DNA of 64,000 nucleotides. Origin: Pezicula radicicola. Taxonomy: Eukaryota > Ascomycota > Leotiomycetes > Helotiales > Dermateaceae. The DNA lies in assembly GCA_003008705.1 (NCBI GenBank), contig PDUO01000021.1, positions 188,766 to 252,765 on the forward strand. The letters run 5' to 3'. Below the pieces are notes generated by a model. That model did no database searches. It was given only the letters and a program-made list of their open reading frames with translations, and had not been told where the DNA came from. The first letter of the stretch is position 1, and every line of letters starts with the position of its first letter. Shown piece by piece: positions 46,720-58,555 of the stretch. The translations under genes were made by a program, and so were the position numbers.

Positions 46720-47795
46720 ATACTGAACGGTAGACATTATTGTGGTAAGTTGACCTCTTTTACTTCTTATCTTTTCATAAGTCGCTAACATTTCCAAGGC
46801 TACATATTCTCGGTGAACCTCACCTCACTTTTCAATATAGTGTTGCCGACGTGTTGCGCTTGCCAATCTACTTTCATCTAGTAGATATGCAACAAATGTC
46901 ATAAAGGCCCGCACTACTTCATCTTTAAGTGGAAGTATTGCAACCTCCTGGCTTAGTGCGTTCGATACCCAAGACTCATTACCTGTTATCTGGGCTTGAA
47001 ATATATCTCTTAAATATAATACCAATCAAAACGTTTTCTAGCTACTTTAACTTTCAGAGTGCGCACTAGTAAGGCTCTGGCTTCGCGTATGATGTTGTAT
47101 AAGGAGAGGAGGGTACAATTGAGACGGAGAGATAGGGTTTTGAATTGTTCCAAGTTTCTCCGGGAGGGAAGATAATGCTTTCCCATTTCCATCTCCTGGG
47201 AGACCTGTGGTACTCAAAGCTCCATCTCTATATCTTATCCTGCAAGTCCTGCCGTATGCCAGACTCAGTGCTGAAGGCTCTTGTATTTCCCTTTTAATTT
47301 GTCTATAGCCAGCGTCCTTTGAGGTCACAGCTAGCCTTCAGCTTCTTTCAATCTCCTTTATCCGAGAGTTGTTATCTACTTCCATTGATGGCGAGCCAGG
47401 TTCTGTGTCGAAAGTGTCAGGGACCGCATTCTGAGATTTTCCTTCTAAGGTTGTCTGCGTCTAGGACTTCATAGAGAAACATGGATATTAGTCCCTCTTG
47501 TGAATGCCTATTAAACCAAACAATAGTTTCACTTACTCCTCTTTAGAAGTTTGAGTTACCAAGACTAAGTTATTTAGCTCTAAGGAAAGCTTTATATTAA
47601 TACCCAAAGGCAATTTATAAGCTTAGTTACACAGCTCAAATAGCCTACGTATTTCAAATAGGCTAACTTATTAATACGATGTTATTATGATACCATTAGG
47701 TACTGTACAGCATTCCTTTGGTCCCTTTAACTTGATACGAACACGACTGTTGATATTATAAACAATCCAGACAAGAAACAACAAATCATCATGAC

Positions 47796-47831
47796 GCTGA
47801 AGATGAGCGTGGTGCTGAAGATGAGCGTGGC
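47796..47831 (+). repeat. Two 18-bp direct repeats
   Basis: GCTGAAGATGAGCGTGGT followed directly by the same unit with one change. Confidence 0.75.
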
Positions 47832-47976
47832 TGTGGATAATATTTCTCGACACTCGTCTTTAAGCAGCTGCTCTGAACAAAGTCATTATATTAGCAATTT
47901 ACTTAGCTTTTATAAGTTGATAGACTGGTAGAGTGAAGTAAAATTTAAAATTAGATGTCTACCTTCTTTGTTGTCA

Positions 47977-48698
47977 TTCTATATTTGATTGCCACGTTAC
48001 ATACTAAAAAGAGTACTTCTATTCTTCTTAGAGACGATTCCACAACAAGATGTAATTTCTCATCCTCTTGAAGTCAATTCTGCAATTTTCTGATATAAAA
48101 AACCCGGAGGACACTTCGAATTCGGCCAAAGACCTCAAATGAACGGAATTTTTAAGTTCGACTTGGTAAAAGAAGTTGTACCGATGCCTCGTTCTTACAG
48201 TACAACTTTTAAAGTGGAATACTAGTCCTGGAACTTTATTATTGAATCCATAATGGCTGTGGTAATGGGCATAGATATTTAGAGAAGAGTGCCATCTATA
48301 AAAAGACACCGCTACGTGACCGTACCCAAGACAATACTATTCATATAGTGGCACAGTAACTTACATTGCATATAAGTAACAACTTACTCGATTTAAGTAA
48401 CTTAATCCCGGAGTTTGACTTAACACTTATAATAATACATCTCAAAAAGGCCAATATTTCCTAGAAGACCCTTCTTGACCAACCAAATATAGTTGACAAT
48501 AGAATCTTGAAGAGTCGCTGCTAGGAATTTTGACTTTTTCTCTGAACAAAAGCAAGTACTAATAAATGTAATAACCGGGGAACCTAAATGTATGTCCAGT
48601 TTCTAATACCTAGACTTAAAATTTTAAAATATATTACTTATTTGTTCTTATTCTAAATTTAATTGCCACACTACATTCTAAACAGAACACATCCATTC
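47977..48698 (+). repeat. Pair of diverged 48-bp direct repeats
   Basis: 47977-48024 and 48651-48698 align without gaps (TTCTA.ATTT.ATTGCCAC at the left end). Similarity continues beyond them into AAGT.AATTCTGCA at 48071 and 48717. Confidence 0.6.
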
Positions 48699-49823
48699 AC
48701 TGTACTTCTCTCCTTCAAGTTAATTCTGCATCTTTTTACTCCTTTTGCATCTTTATCCTCTTTTCTTGGTCCTTTCGTTTGTCTCTAAGCCTCTCTTTAT
48801 TTTCGCCTGCTAGTTGGATGGGGGTGACCAGGAAAAAGCTAGCTTTGCTCGATAGGGGGATAGTTTACATAATAATAATTTCTTTTGCTTTCTTTAACCT
48901 GCTTTTCAAATTGTTTAGATATAGTTTCTGCAAGATTTTTGATAACTAGCCAAAAGTTACATCAAGAAAGGTTAGCTAATTAATATACACTAGAGGAATA
49001 CTATTATGTTTCCTACTAGTTGAATAATAGGTAGAATAGTTGACAGTAATACAAGGCAGCATTTACAAAAGAGAATCAAAATCTTCTCAACAAAACCTTC
49101 TCAACAGTTCAAAATCAAGTTGGGCATAAGCTAGGAAAGGCACAGAAGTGACTTGAATAATTGATTTGAAGTGGGTAGAAACTATAGCAAAATCCACTAA
49201 AACCACGATATACTGCTCTTTTACAATCCAACCCCCGCCGGACCCCGAAGATAGCCAGACACAACCTTACAGCGCAAACTAAGTACTCCTAGGAACTAAT
49301 CGTCAAAAGAGAAAGAGGACAAGTTTGTTAGCATGATATATCTTTATCCATAGGTAAGGTCTTGCCCTAATCGATATCAACGTCAACTTACAATTTATTA
49401 AGGGGAACTATAGTGGCTGGAATCTTTGCGTGGGACAATAAGGATATAGCGTAGCAACAAAATAGAAAATGACAACAACCGTAATATGCAAATTTTTAAG
49501 CTAATTTTAACTATCAATAATAAGGGCTTTTAGCTGTTCCTCTCTGGCTTATAGCAAATGAACACGCGATTCCAATTCCAATTTAATGCTCCCAATACAG
49601 ATATGGGAATAGATATGCACGAGAGAACGGCACGTTGTTAGATTTTATGCTGAGCGATGATTGGTCGCTGCTGTATATAAATAAATTAACCCCCGAGTTC
49701 TATTTGTGAATTATAGGAATTTTGCGAGTCAACCCACGCAAACGCACGTTGCATCCTCGCTCACCAACCGTCCTGGGCTTAAGGATCTACACATTTGGTG
49801 TGTACACACCAATTTTTAGACAA

Positions 49824-50246
49824 TAGAGACTTTTAGTGCTAGAGATATTCTTATAATATTCTTAACCCCTTTATAGATCAACCCTCTTATAGTTTGACAC
49901 CTACCCTAAGCTTTGAAGCTAGCCCTAATTAGGAGATCACCCTCTGAACTATATTCTAAATATAAGCTATATAAGCCCTATAATATTCTTATAAAAGAAT
50001 ATTATAGGCTTCGAAATTCTTATATTTTAAATATAGTTTAGAGTCTCTTTAGGTTTAAGTAGTACCCTTATTAGCTTATTTCTCGCTTAGAGAGCTTTAG
50101 TATAGGAAAATCTAGAAGATTATTTTAAGATTAGTCTATATACTAAAACCCTCTAACTATAAGCGCACGGTCTTCGAATATATAGGGACTATGGGGCAGG
50201 CTAGTGAGGATATTCTTAAGAGTATCTCTAGCACTGAAACCCTCTA
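49824..50246. repeat. Inverted-repeat pair (30 bp) bounding AT-rich DNA
   Basis: The complement of 49824-49853 and 50217-50246 differ at about four of 30 positions (common core TATCTCTAGCACT). Probably a RIP-eroded non-autonomous transposon. Confidence 0.6.
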
Positions 50247-50249
50247 ATA

Positions 50250-50572
50250 CTTGGTGCTTATACACTACTTGGTTTCTACACAATATTTGGTATACTATTA
50301 GGTTATGTACCTTCTATTCTTTTTTATAGGCTTTAGTCCCTGTAAATATAGGCCTTACTGATTCCGGTGGCGCCTTAGCACTTAATAAGCTTAGGCCACT
50401 ACTTAGTATGTAGCCAAACGCTCATTCGTAATTTTGAATAAAATCAGATCTATTTCATATTAGTTGAATTCGAATTGCAACTAATCTAAAAGCGTCTGAT
50501 TAGTTAATTTTAGCCAACATATACTCTAGGAATTAACGTCTAACGTCTGAAAAGTTGTAACAAACAGGCCCT
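50250..50572 (-). repeat. Inverted, truncated copy of the 8314-8874 element family
   Basis: Read from 50572 leftward on the minus strand it starts AGGGCCTGTTTG, continues with TTTTCAGACGTTAGACG, GACGCTTTTAGAT, GAGCGTTTGGC and reaches GGCGCCACCGGAATC near 50382-50367, the same order and spacing as 8314-8507. The far end merges into the inverted-repeat element on the left. Confidence 0.65.
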
Positions 50573-51265
50573 GAGCAAGTCGTCGAAACTCTTCAATCCA
50601 AAGATGCCATGAGCGCGTAACACTTTGCGGCTTGAAGTTTCGTAATAGGTAGCGGTCGTAGTCCAGGTCAGGAACAGACTGGGCTGAATCCAATGATGCC
50701 AGCATGACTACTGATTCCCCAACCTTGGGCTTCGTATGGCGTCAACGGAATCATAGATACATTCGAAGCCAAATCTAATACACAACTCACATAGTAACTA
50801 CTTGCTGCATCTCATTCTACGACTCGATTAGCAGGCGTATATCATCATCCAGGCTGGTTAGATACCTTTTAATTGATCTCATTGTTTATCATATTAATCT
50901 ATTGATGATTTAACAGGATTTTACAAGAAAACATAGACAAGTAAATTGACTAAGCATTGAACGGTCGGATAAGTGTGCAATTTGACATGCAAAAGATGTC
51001 TGTTCAGCGTGGATAAAAAGACACTTTGAAAGCGTATTTGTCCCATAGCCAACCAGAACAGGTGGAGACATCTATACAAGATGGCTTGAAAGTCATTGAA
51101 CACCACATGCACAGTAATTTTATAGCATTAAGTGGTTGTACAAATTTACTATATAGTAGTATTCCAAGAACGACTTCTATTAGTATTAGCATTGCCTACG
51201 TCGAAATGTAGTATCCTCACTTCGAAACCCTTATGTAGACAAAATTTTCAAACAGAAGTAATATA

Positions 51266-52135
51266 TTACAATAGTTGCTTCTCCATGTACGCCATCGTGC
51301 ACTCTTGCCTGGCGTCCCACATACCAACTGGTACAACGGCTGTGTGTAGAGTCTTATAGCCGCGCTTCTCGTAGTATACTTCGTTGCCAAGCTCCCGTAC
51401 ACAAGTCAAAACTACTGTCCTTGAAACCCTGCCTCCATTCTCAGTAGAGGTCTGCTGTCGTAGAGCATCAAGATCTATTCCGACTACTCTCATACTCTCC
51501 CGATCCTGTTTCAAGCACACTCCCTCAAGCAAAGGTGCATCCTTTGGAAGACAAATGAGCCCCTCGAATCCTCCGTCGTTAGTGGTACCACCTGGAGCGA
51601 AGTTCGTCAAAAGCCACTCAATTTCTTTCATCATTTTCACCCCCAGACCTAATTTCTGATAATCAGGATGTACTCCCAGTGCTGTAATTTCAGGTTTCGC
51701 AGAAGTTGTTGCAGATGGGCCAATTCGGCCCTGCTCTTTCCCTATCGTTCCTGATTTTTCGGCCCACTGCCTTCCCCCGATGTTTTTGGTCCACTTGAAG
51801 TACTCTTTGATCTCTCCATCTCCAAAGTTCTTCACGCTTGCAGTTGCAATGATCTCAAAGCTTTGAGGGATCTCTTCACCTTGTTTGTTCATGATCAACG
51901 CAATAGTGAAGCCATCGGGTCCGATAATATCTGCGATTTGCGACAAATCGGCGATGCGGACGTGGTTGGTCCCAAAGAAGGCCGGTTGTGCGCAGTAAGT
52001 TGCTGTATATGAAAGATTTAGGATGTTCTTTAGTTGTGTCAGCAACAACGAGTTTGAAGGCGTCGGCTCAATTTGACGAGGAAGGAGAAGAAGAGGCCGT
52101 ATTATGGGTTGGTCGAAAGGTGGTTGCTGTGTCAT
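51266..52135 (-). CDS. GNAT-family N-acetyltransferase
   Basis: Single exon, 289 residues from the ATG at 52135. The acetyl-CoA binding motif is visible as ITALGVHPDYQKLGLGVKMMKEIEWLL near residues 150-175 (Q/RxxGxG/A type). The later part (ELGNEVYYEKRGYKTLHTAVV) is the usual GNAT C-terminal strand-helix with a Tyr. The N-terminal 60 residues are not conserved in any way I recognise, and a segment with EYFKWTKNIGG precedes the motif. The substrate is unknown. Its promoter side faces a 500-bp AT-richer gap. Confidence 0.85.
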   Translation of the reverse strand: MTQQPPFDQPIIRPLLLLPRQIEPTPSNSLLLTQLKNILNLSYTATYCAQPAFFGTNHVRIADLSQIADIIGPDGFTIALIMNKQGEEIPQSFEIIATASVKNFGDGEIKEYFKWTKNIGGRQWAEKSGTIGKEQGRIGPSATTSAKPEITALGVHPDYQKLGLGVKMMKEIEWLLTNFAPGGTTNDGGFEGLICLPKDAPLLEGVCLKQDRESMRVVGIDLDALRQQTSTENGGRVSRTVVLTCVRELGNEVYYEKRGYKTLHTAVVPVGMWDARQECTMAYMEKQLL

Positions 52136-52639
52136 GACGAGTATGAACAATCTGATGTCTCGATAGACTAGATGCTCTTGATGTCGTGGTTGAGGGCTGG
52201 TCGAATATTTAAGTGCAGATAAATGAGATGTCTAAGGGTGGGGTTGATGATGATGATGATGTCAATTATCACGCTGACCCAAGGCCGTTAGGCCTTATAC
52301 AGCGGTTTCTATCTAAATGCCCCTGTGGGCTCTAGTGGGTTGTTCTATAATACAAGTTCCTGTGATCAATGACCTAGTGAGCCCGAAGACACTGCATCTC
52401 CGACGCCCTTCTGGTCAATCTAAGGGTGGGGTTACTGCGCCGCCGTGAACAACACCACGCTAACATGTTCCGCGCAGGCGAGCTTCATTAAATGCTTCTC
52501 TTTCGCAGACATCATCTAGCGGTCATAGGCACAAGTATATGATATCTAAAAATATATTCTATCTAAAAGCAATAAAGAAGTGCGGAAGAAAGGTTAAACC
52601 ACGGTACAAGAAATGCCATTAAACTACCCATCTGCCTCA
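52136..52639. other. Intergenic
   Basis: Promoter of the acetyltransferase, with a short (GAT)n tract at about 52244-52261. No gene seen. Confidence 0.6.
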
Positions 52640-53014
52640 CTACTGCGAAGGTTGATAATAAAGTTCGAAGAAGCTCACTCTATCCGTCAGATGGTCTCGC
52701 ACAACACTTCGTAACTCATCTCGGATATCGTCGGTGCTAGAGACTTCCATTTATTAGCACGACCAGAACAATAGGCTGGGCAACTCACCTGTGACAAGTA
52801 ACTGGCCATCTCTCCTAGTCTGTCCCCTGGATTCAAGTTCTCCCTCCACGGGTGTCTTTGTATCCTAGTCGATGTTAACTTGATTCTTCTCAATATGCTC
52901 TCCTGCAACTTCTGCCTGAAGGATATCTCGCAATAGAGCTTTGCCCGGATAGACGTTTGCACGTTTTCTAAAGGATTTGTTGCCGATGTCGCTCGATTCG
53001 TCGTAGATCAACAT
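52640..53014 (-). pseudogene. Broken small gene of unknown family
   Basis: Exons 53014-52789 and 52743-52640 (45-nt intron with a GCTAATAAA branch-like site) join in frame to 110 codons. The reading is well-behaved (LIYDESSDIGNKSFRKRA, LRDILQAEVAGEHIEKNQV, and across the splice DDIRDELRSVVRDHLTDRV then FFELYYQP) but has one TAG at 52867-52865 after NID. The right exon is clearly coding-like. I do not recognise the family, and an upstream exon may exist beyond 53014. An overlapping frame at 52687-52962 is open but lacks a coherent continuation. Confidence 0.45.
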
Positions 53015-56000
53015 GGCTAGAATCTATTCTCTGCTGTTAGTTGTAATTTTATAAAGTTCAAAAGTAACTAATTTCCTAAGAGAACTACCTAAGTTATAAT
53101 TATATACAATTATCAGCTAACTAATATAGTTACACTTATACATATGTAAGTATGACTAATTAGTAAAATAATATCCTCTTCTACTTATATTAAACTATAA
53201 CCTAGGGTTTATACTTGGGTGTTAGCCTTCGGCTTACATAATACCTTCTATAATGCCCATATAATTCGATTTTAGATTAGTTCGACTTCAAGGTTCGCCT
53301 AGAGGGCCTTCTTAATAGCCTCCGCTTTGTACTTAGTAAGACGTGCTAGTATCTACGAATGGAAAGTTAACTAGATCTATATAATAGCTTTAATTTAAGC
53401 TACTTATGATGTTATTTAGACAATATGTTGTTAAGTTATAATAGGCATAAATCGTAGGGTTAAGTTTATAGTCAAAGAAATCATAAATTAATTATTTTAT
53501 TTTCCCTACTTAGCCCGAGCGTCAGAAACAAATACTAATTAAGATAATTTTAATATTAAAGTATTAAGCTACTAGTGTACTAATCCTCTATAAATTAGAG
53601 GCTATAGCGGGCAGTAGAAATAAGGTTATACTAGTCGTACATATGATTTGTAGCTAACACTCCTTGTATTAAATATCCCCTCTTGTACAAGCACGACCTT
53701 AATGCCCTTAAGCACATTGGATTCATAAGAAACCTAGCCTATATAATGATTATAAAGACAAGACCCGACCATCTCTAATCACCAATAAAAGCAAAATTAG
53801 GGACTGGTACCCGCTCGGGGTTTTCTTTTTTATTGCGTTCGCATACTGGTATAACAACTACAACGATTATACTACATGTAACAACGTAGAACAAATCGAC
53901 AAGACAATTGATGGAAGGAATCTCAAGAGTTGATACTCGAGAGATAGAGTAGTTGGATGCCAACTATAGCATTCAATTTTAAGAGACGTAAATAGTTCGA
54001 CAGTGAGTTGTTACTATCAGAATTGTTAAGCTTCTATCCATATATCCAGAAGTCTTGTTACTGTGATGTCATGTACAGTACGTAGACCTACCATTCGTCT
54101 ATCAGGGCTACACTGCAAAGGGCCCGGTACAGCACACTGCGTATAGATTGTAGAGCTCTCCTCGTCCGTCCTTGCACCAGGAAACTCGCAACCCTGATTA
54201 CTCACTTCTCTACACACCACAGCGAACCTCGCGAACCCCCAATTTCATTATTTAGCCTATCAGAGAATTCACAGGAGAGTACCGAAATGCCAATCAGACA
54301 ATTGGTCAATCCGTTGGAACAGAATTTCTTCTCAAAGTCGGTTCACCTTGTCGAATCGCGAGAACGAAGCCCGCACCGACGAGCCAGGGCTGGCACTCAT
54401 TAATCGACTCTACGAATATAAATACACAAAACTACCATCCTATCATGTACTACCTCATTGATTTCAATGACACAACCACTCACCGGTCAGCACGTTCAAT
54501 ATGACGCCATGACTTCTACAACCACTTCATTGTTAAGAAAATCATAATCACTTCATTATTTAGAGCATCAGAGGGCATGATTACCTTACTACCAAGTCAC
54601 ATTCCCATTCGCGACCAACGTATGGTACTAAGCTCTAGGTTGCAACAAGGTAAAGTACGCCAAGGCATCGCCAACAGCAGTACTTTCAAACCATGCCCAC
54701 ATCACCCCGGGAACATATTTACAGCACTCCTTCTTTCCGGGATGCCTAGACTTAAAACTTTTACTAATTAAACACTTGTACTGTCACTGTTATGTTTATT
54801 GTTACTTCCCTTGTATACAAATCTTCTGTTCTAGAGACTTTTGATTCTATAAAATGACGTAAATATAGTGAAGATAAAGCTAGGAATACTGCCTTGTTTG
54901 GTCAACTACTAAGCTAGAAAACATGTTGGGGAATGCTCCTTGTACTTGTGCTCTAGGAAATTCTCTATAGACTGCACAGAAAAAACTCTGATAGGCTGCA
55001 ATATCTACGCAAGACAGCTGGTAGGAGGGTAGAGAGTTGGGTATGAAGGCAAATGTGTCGAACTTACTAGTTTCCTACAGGCTACAGCCTTAACAAGTAC
55101 TTACCATCTCTCTGTTTTCCATTTAAGCTCCCTATTTCTACCTCTATGCCCACTGTAATATTTTTAGTTCTAGAAGACAACAGCTTCAAAGGAGTAAGCA
55201 AGAGAACAAGTGACACCTAATCTACGTCTAAGATCCTATAGTAGAAACTTTCTCCTCTTAATTAAGTTTGCTCTAGATTATTTCTAAAAATGCGGTATCC
55301 TAAGTTTTTCTATCTATCTAATGAAGCATCAACGTGCAACCCTACAAAGATCAGTAAGGTAATATATATAAGATACCTTTGGACCTCTACTTTACTTGCT
55401 GTACAGAGTGGATAACCTTAAGTCTTAGATCTTCTACGGGATTAATGACAATCTAAAATGTTAACCGACCCAACAGTAACAACATTAAGATAAGTAAACT
55501 AGACTTACTAGATGATCTTAATGATTAGGAGGACGATGATACTAGACATGTTAGGGAAAAGGCAGATGCAGATGTAGCTAAGCTGGAGGCGCTTTGCTAT
55601 GAGTCCCGCTCCTCGTGTTGTCTGCTTAGTTAAAGCCTTAGATAGTTTATTGTTATGAAGCCCTGTTGCAACTATTATCTTAGTTGTCATACTTAGTGTA
55701 CACAAAATATCCTAAAGTATTGGGTTTCTTTTACTTTCGTTCATAAGAGAGCATTGTTAAAAGGGGGCACTCTAGCGAGAGAACAAGCGAGGGCAAATGT
55801 GTTGAAATTTACATGCTTGTAGCAAGACATTAGATTGATTTCAACCCAAGATAAACCTGAAGATAACCTGGAAGGTACCGTACGAATTGGTTATTAAGAG
55901 ATCATTCCTGAATAGCTATCCCTTAGAAGACTCCCAGGACGTGCACGACAAAATACATACATTTTTGGTGGCAAAAGTCTGGGGAGAATCCGGGGGTGCT

Positions 56001-56623
56001 AAATCCTTGTCCTGTGAAACACTTGACGCACTAGGGGATATGTATATTCAGAAATATAGATGGACTTAAGCGACTTCGGTAACTCGCTCAACTTGAGTAA
56101 CTCACTTGCCCTAATCAAAATGATCTCTTGGAACCCAATTCGTACGGTATTCTCCTGATGTTCGATTGCACGATCTGAAGCAGTCTCACAAAAGGCCCCA
56201 ATATAACCTCTGTAATACAACTGATAAGTCTTTTGGACTTACAAGCTGTCATGTGACCAAATGATCCTCAGTCCCGTCAAAGAACAAGCAATTATTGACC
56301 TTATCAGTTGGACCCTCTCTTGACTTTACAATCCTCAAGAATGCTTCGCTGCGGTTTACTGTAGAACGGCAAAAATATCCGAAATCGATTGGAAAGTGGA
56401 GGATCACGACTTTTGTCCATCGATGGCGCAACAATTCCGCTCCGTACTCGTATCGCCAAAAAGTTGCAGGGGAGCTCAAGTACTCTCAAAAACATCCCAA
56501 CCTTCACAAACAAACCTCCGCTAAACGCCAACATCCACGCCTCTCCTATCTCTATCTCCTATTGACCTTCGACGCCCATCAAAGAGCCGCATGCACGATT
56601 CTAATTGATCCCTCGTTGACAGC
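53015..56623. other. 3.6-kb gene-poor, AT-rich region
   Basis: No gene supported. 53030-53760 is extremely AT-rich and eroded, probably an old RIP-mutated transposon. 55876-56149 is a MITE-like element. Short frames at 54577-54771, 55508-55705 and 56295-56642 look like chance frames; the last overlaps the promoter of the lactate dehydrogenase gene. Confidence 0.55.
55876..56149. repeat. MITE-like element with 30-bp inverted ends and internal 18-bp-type repeats
   Basis: The left end 55876-55905 (TACCGTACGAATTGG, then AAGAGATCAT) and the complement of 56149-56120 match at about 26 of 30 positions. Between about 56065 and 56115 there are degenerate units of the AACTCGCT/GAGTAACTCACTTG type seen as an 18-bp minisatellite near 63748. 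Length 274 bp; no coding frame. Partial relatives lie at 43140-43217, 58865-59045 and 63688-63855. Confidence 0.7.
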
Positions 56624-58555
56624 ATGTCATTCTCTAAGGTAGCTCCCCTGCGAGCTCTGCGAAGACCGTCAGCAATACCGCAATGTCTCCGCACTGCACC
56701 CGGCAGACAGCTGCGATGGGAGACGACAAAGAATGAGCCCGCTGAGGGCCGCTCATTCAAGGGTCAGCTATACGAGAGTACGGGTCTGAGGTTACAGCGC
56801 GAACGAGCTGAGCGGTTGAAATATGCGCGAGATCGTGGTGATATCAGTGGAGGGAGAGGCATTGCGTTGAGTGTCGGTAGGGCTTCCGTTCCCATTTTGG
56901 ATGAGAAGAATTTCTGATATGCTCTTCCATAGTCATTATCGCTACAGCACTTATCTCGTACACTTTCGGAAAATCCAGCGTACCCTCTACCTCAACATCC
57001 TCCACAGTCCCTCTCTCTACAACCACACCTCCAAAGCACAACATTGGCGGCGCAAATATGGAAGCTGCATGGGCGGACTTTGTGGAGATTGTCGGCAAGG
57101 AGCACGTCTCAACCATCCCTACTGATCTCACGCATCATTCTAGCAGCGGTTGGTCTACACATCTTCATAATCCTGCTGAACAGCCGTTCTTGGTCGTATA
57201 CCCAGCTAGCACGGCGGAGGTCAGTGAGATTATGAAGGTTTGTCATAAAAGGAGGATTCCAGTGACGGCTTACAGCGGAGGAACGAGTTTAGAAGGCCAT
57301 TTTGCCGCAACAAGAGGAGGTATATGCGTGGATTTCGGACGAATGGATAAGGTTATTCAGCTGCATAAAGATGATATGGATGTGGTCGTTCAGCCTGCTG
57401 TGGGATGGGAAGTTCTAAATGAGCAGCTGGCGAAAGATAATTTGTTCTTCCCGCCTGATCCTGGACCAGGTGCTATGATCGGAGGAATGGTAGGTACGGG
57501 ATGCAGTGGCACCAATGCGTATCGCTATGGTACGATGAGGGAATGGGTCTTGAGTTTGACGGTCGTTTTGGCTGATGGCACCATTATCAAGACCAGACAA
57601 CGGCCCAGGAAGAGTAGTGCTGGGTACGATTTGACTAAGGTATTTATTGGAAGTGAGGGGACACTTGGACTGGTCACAGAGGCCACGTTAAAGGTCACAA
57701 CAAAGCCAAACACGACTAGTGTTGCAGTCTGCAGCTTCGGAAGCATTAGACAAGCTGCTGATTGTGTAGCCAAGGTCGTCAGTGAAGGTGTACCGATTGC
57801 AGCTATCGAGATATTGGACGATATGCAAATGAAGAGCATCAACGCAGCCGGTATGACCTCGAAAGCCTGGGCCGAAGCACCTACACTCTTCTTCAAGTTT
57901 GCGGGTACCGCCAGTGGAGTCAAGGAGCAAATTGGCATAGTTCAAAAGCTAGCCAAGAGCACTGGTAGCAAGTCCTTCGAGTTCGCAAAGAGTCAAGAAG
58001 AGCAAGCTGAGTTATGGAGTGCAAGGAAAGAGGCTCTGTGGAGTACCATGGCCATGAGAGAGAGCGAGACAGATCACGTTTGGACTGGAGATGTCGCTGT
58101 GCCTATCAGCAGATTACCCGACATCATTGAAGAAACCAAGGCAGATTTGGCGAAATGTGGTATGTTTGCTAGTATCGTAGGACATGTTGGTGATGGAAAT
58201 TTCCACGCTATACTTCTCTACAACGACAAGCAACGCCAGCAGGCTGAAGAAGTCGTCCATCGTATGGTTAAGAGAGCAGTGGAGATGGAGGGGACTGTTA
58301 CGGGTGAACATGGTGTTGGGTTGGTGAAGAGAGATTATTTGAATCATGAGCTTGGAGAGACTACTGTTGATGCTATGAGAAAGGTATGTTCTCCCCGATC
58401 CCTTTCCATTTTCAAAAATGCTTATCTTTGGACTTGGGAAATTGACTGACATCTTGTTGTAGTTGAAACTAGCATTCGATCCTTTATGCCTGCTTAATTG
58501 TGACAAGGTTGTCAGAGTTGAGAAGCCTAAGGCTGGCGAGGTTTCGGAATGGTAG
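56624..58555 (+). CDS. Mitochondrial D-lactate dehydrogenase (cytochrome), FAD-dependent
   Basis: Exons 56624-56876, 56933-58383 and 58463-58555 (introns 56 and 79 nt) encode 598 residues. The start is rich in Arg/Ser with no acids for 30 residues, a likely mitochondrial presequence, followed by a membrane anchor rebuilt across intron 1 (ALSVVIIATALISYTFG). The FAD-binding PCMH domain has PVTAYSGGTSLEGH, FFPPDPGPGAMIGGM and GTGCSGTNAYRYG. The C-terminal FAD-oxidase domain has GHVGDGNFHAILL and TVTGEHGVGLVKRDYL, ending in CNCDK-type LLNCDKVVRVE. DLD-type enzymes oxidise D-lactate and pass electrons to cytochrome c in the intermembrane space. The family is housekeeping and intact here. Confidence 0.95.

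Larger units (their letters stand above)
46720..51265. other. 4.5-kb gene-poor, repeat-rich region
   Basis: No gene that I can support. Contents: open frames at 47010-47328 on the minus strand (two overlapping frames, basic, no family); two 18-bp direct repeats at 47796-47831; a duplicated 48-bp block (47977-48024 and 48651-48698); an inverted-repeat pair around 49824-50246; and an inverted, truncated copy of the 8314-8874 element ending at 50572. The DNA from 49800 to 50350 is extremely AT-rich with tatag words. Confidence 0.55.

Noticed and set aside
52687..52962. 91-codon open frame overlapping the broken small gene
   Set aside because: The alternative frame gives a better start, a canonical donor and branch site, and a long right-hand exon; this one ends abruptly.
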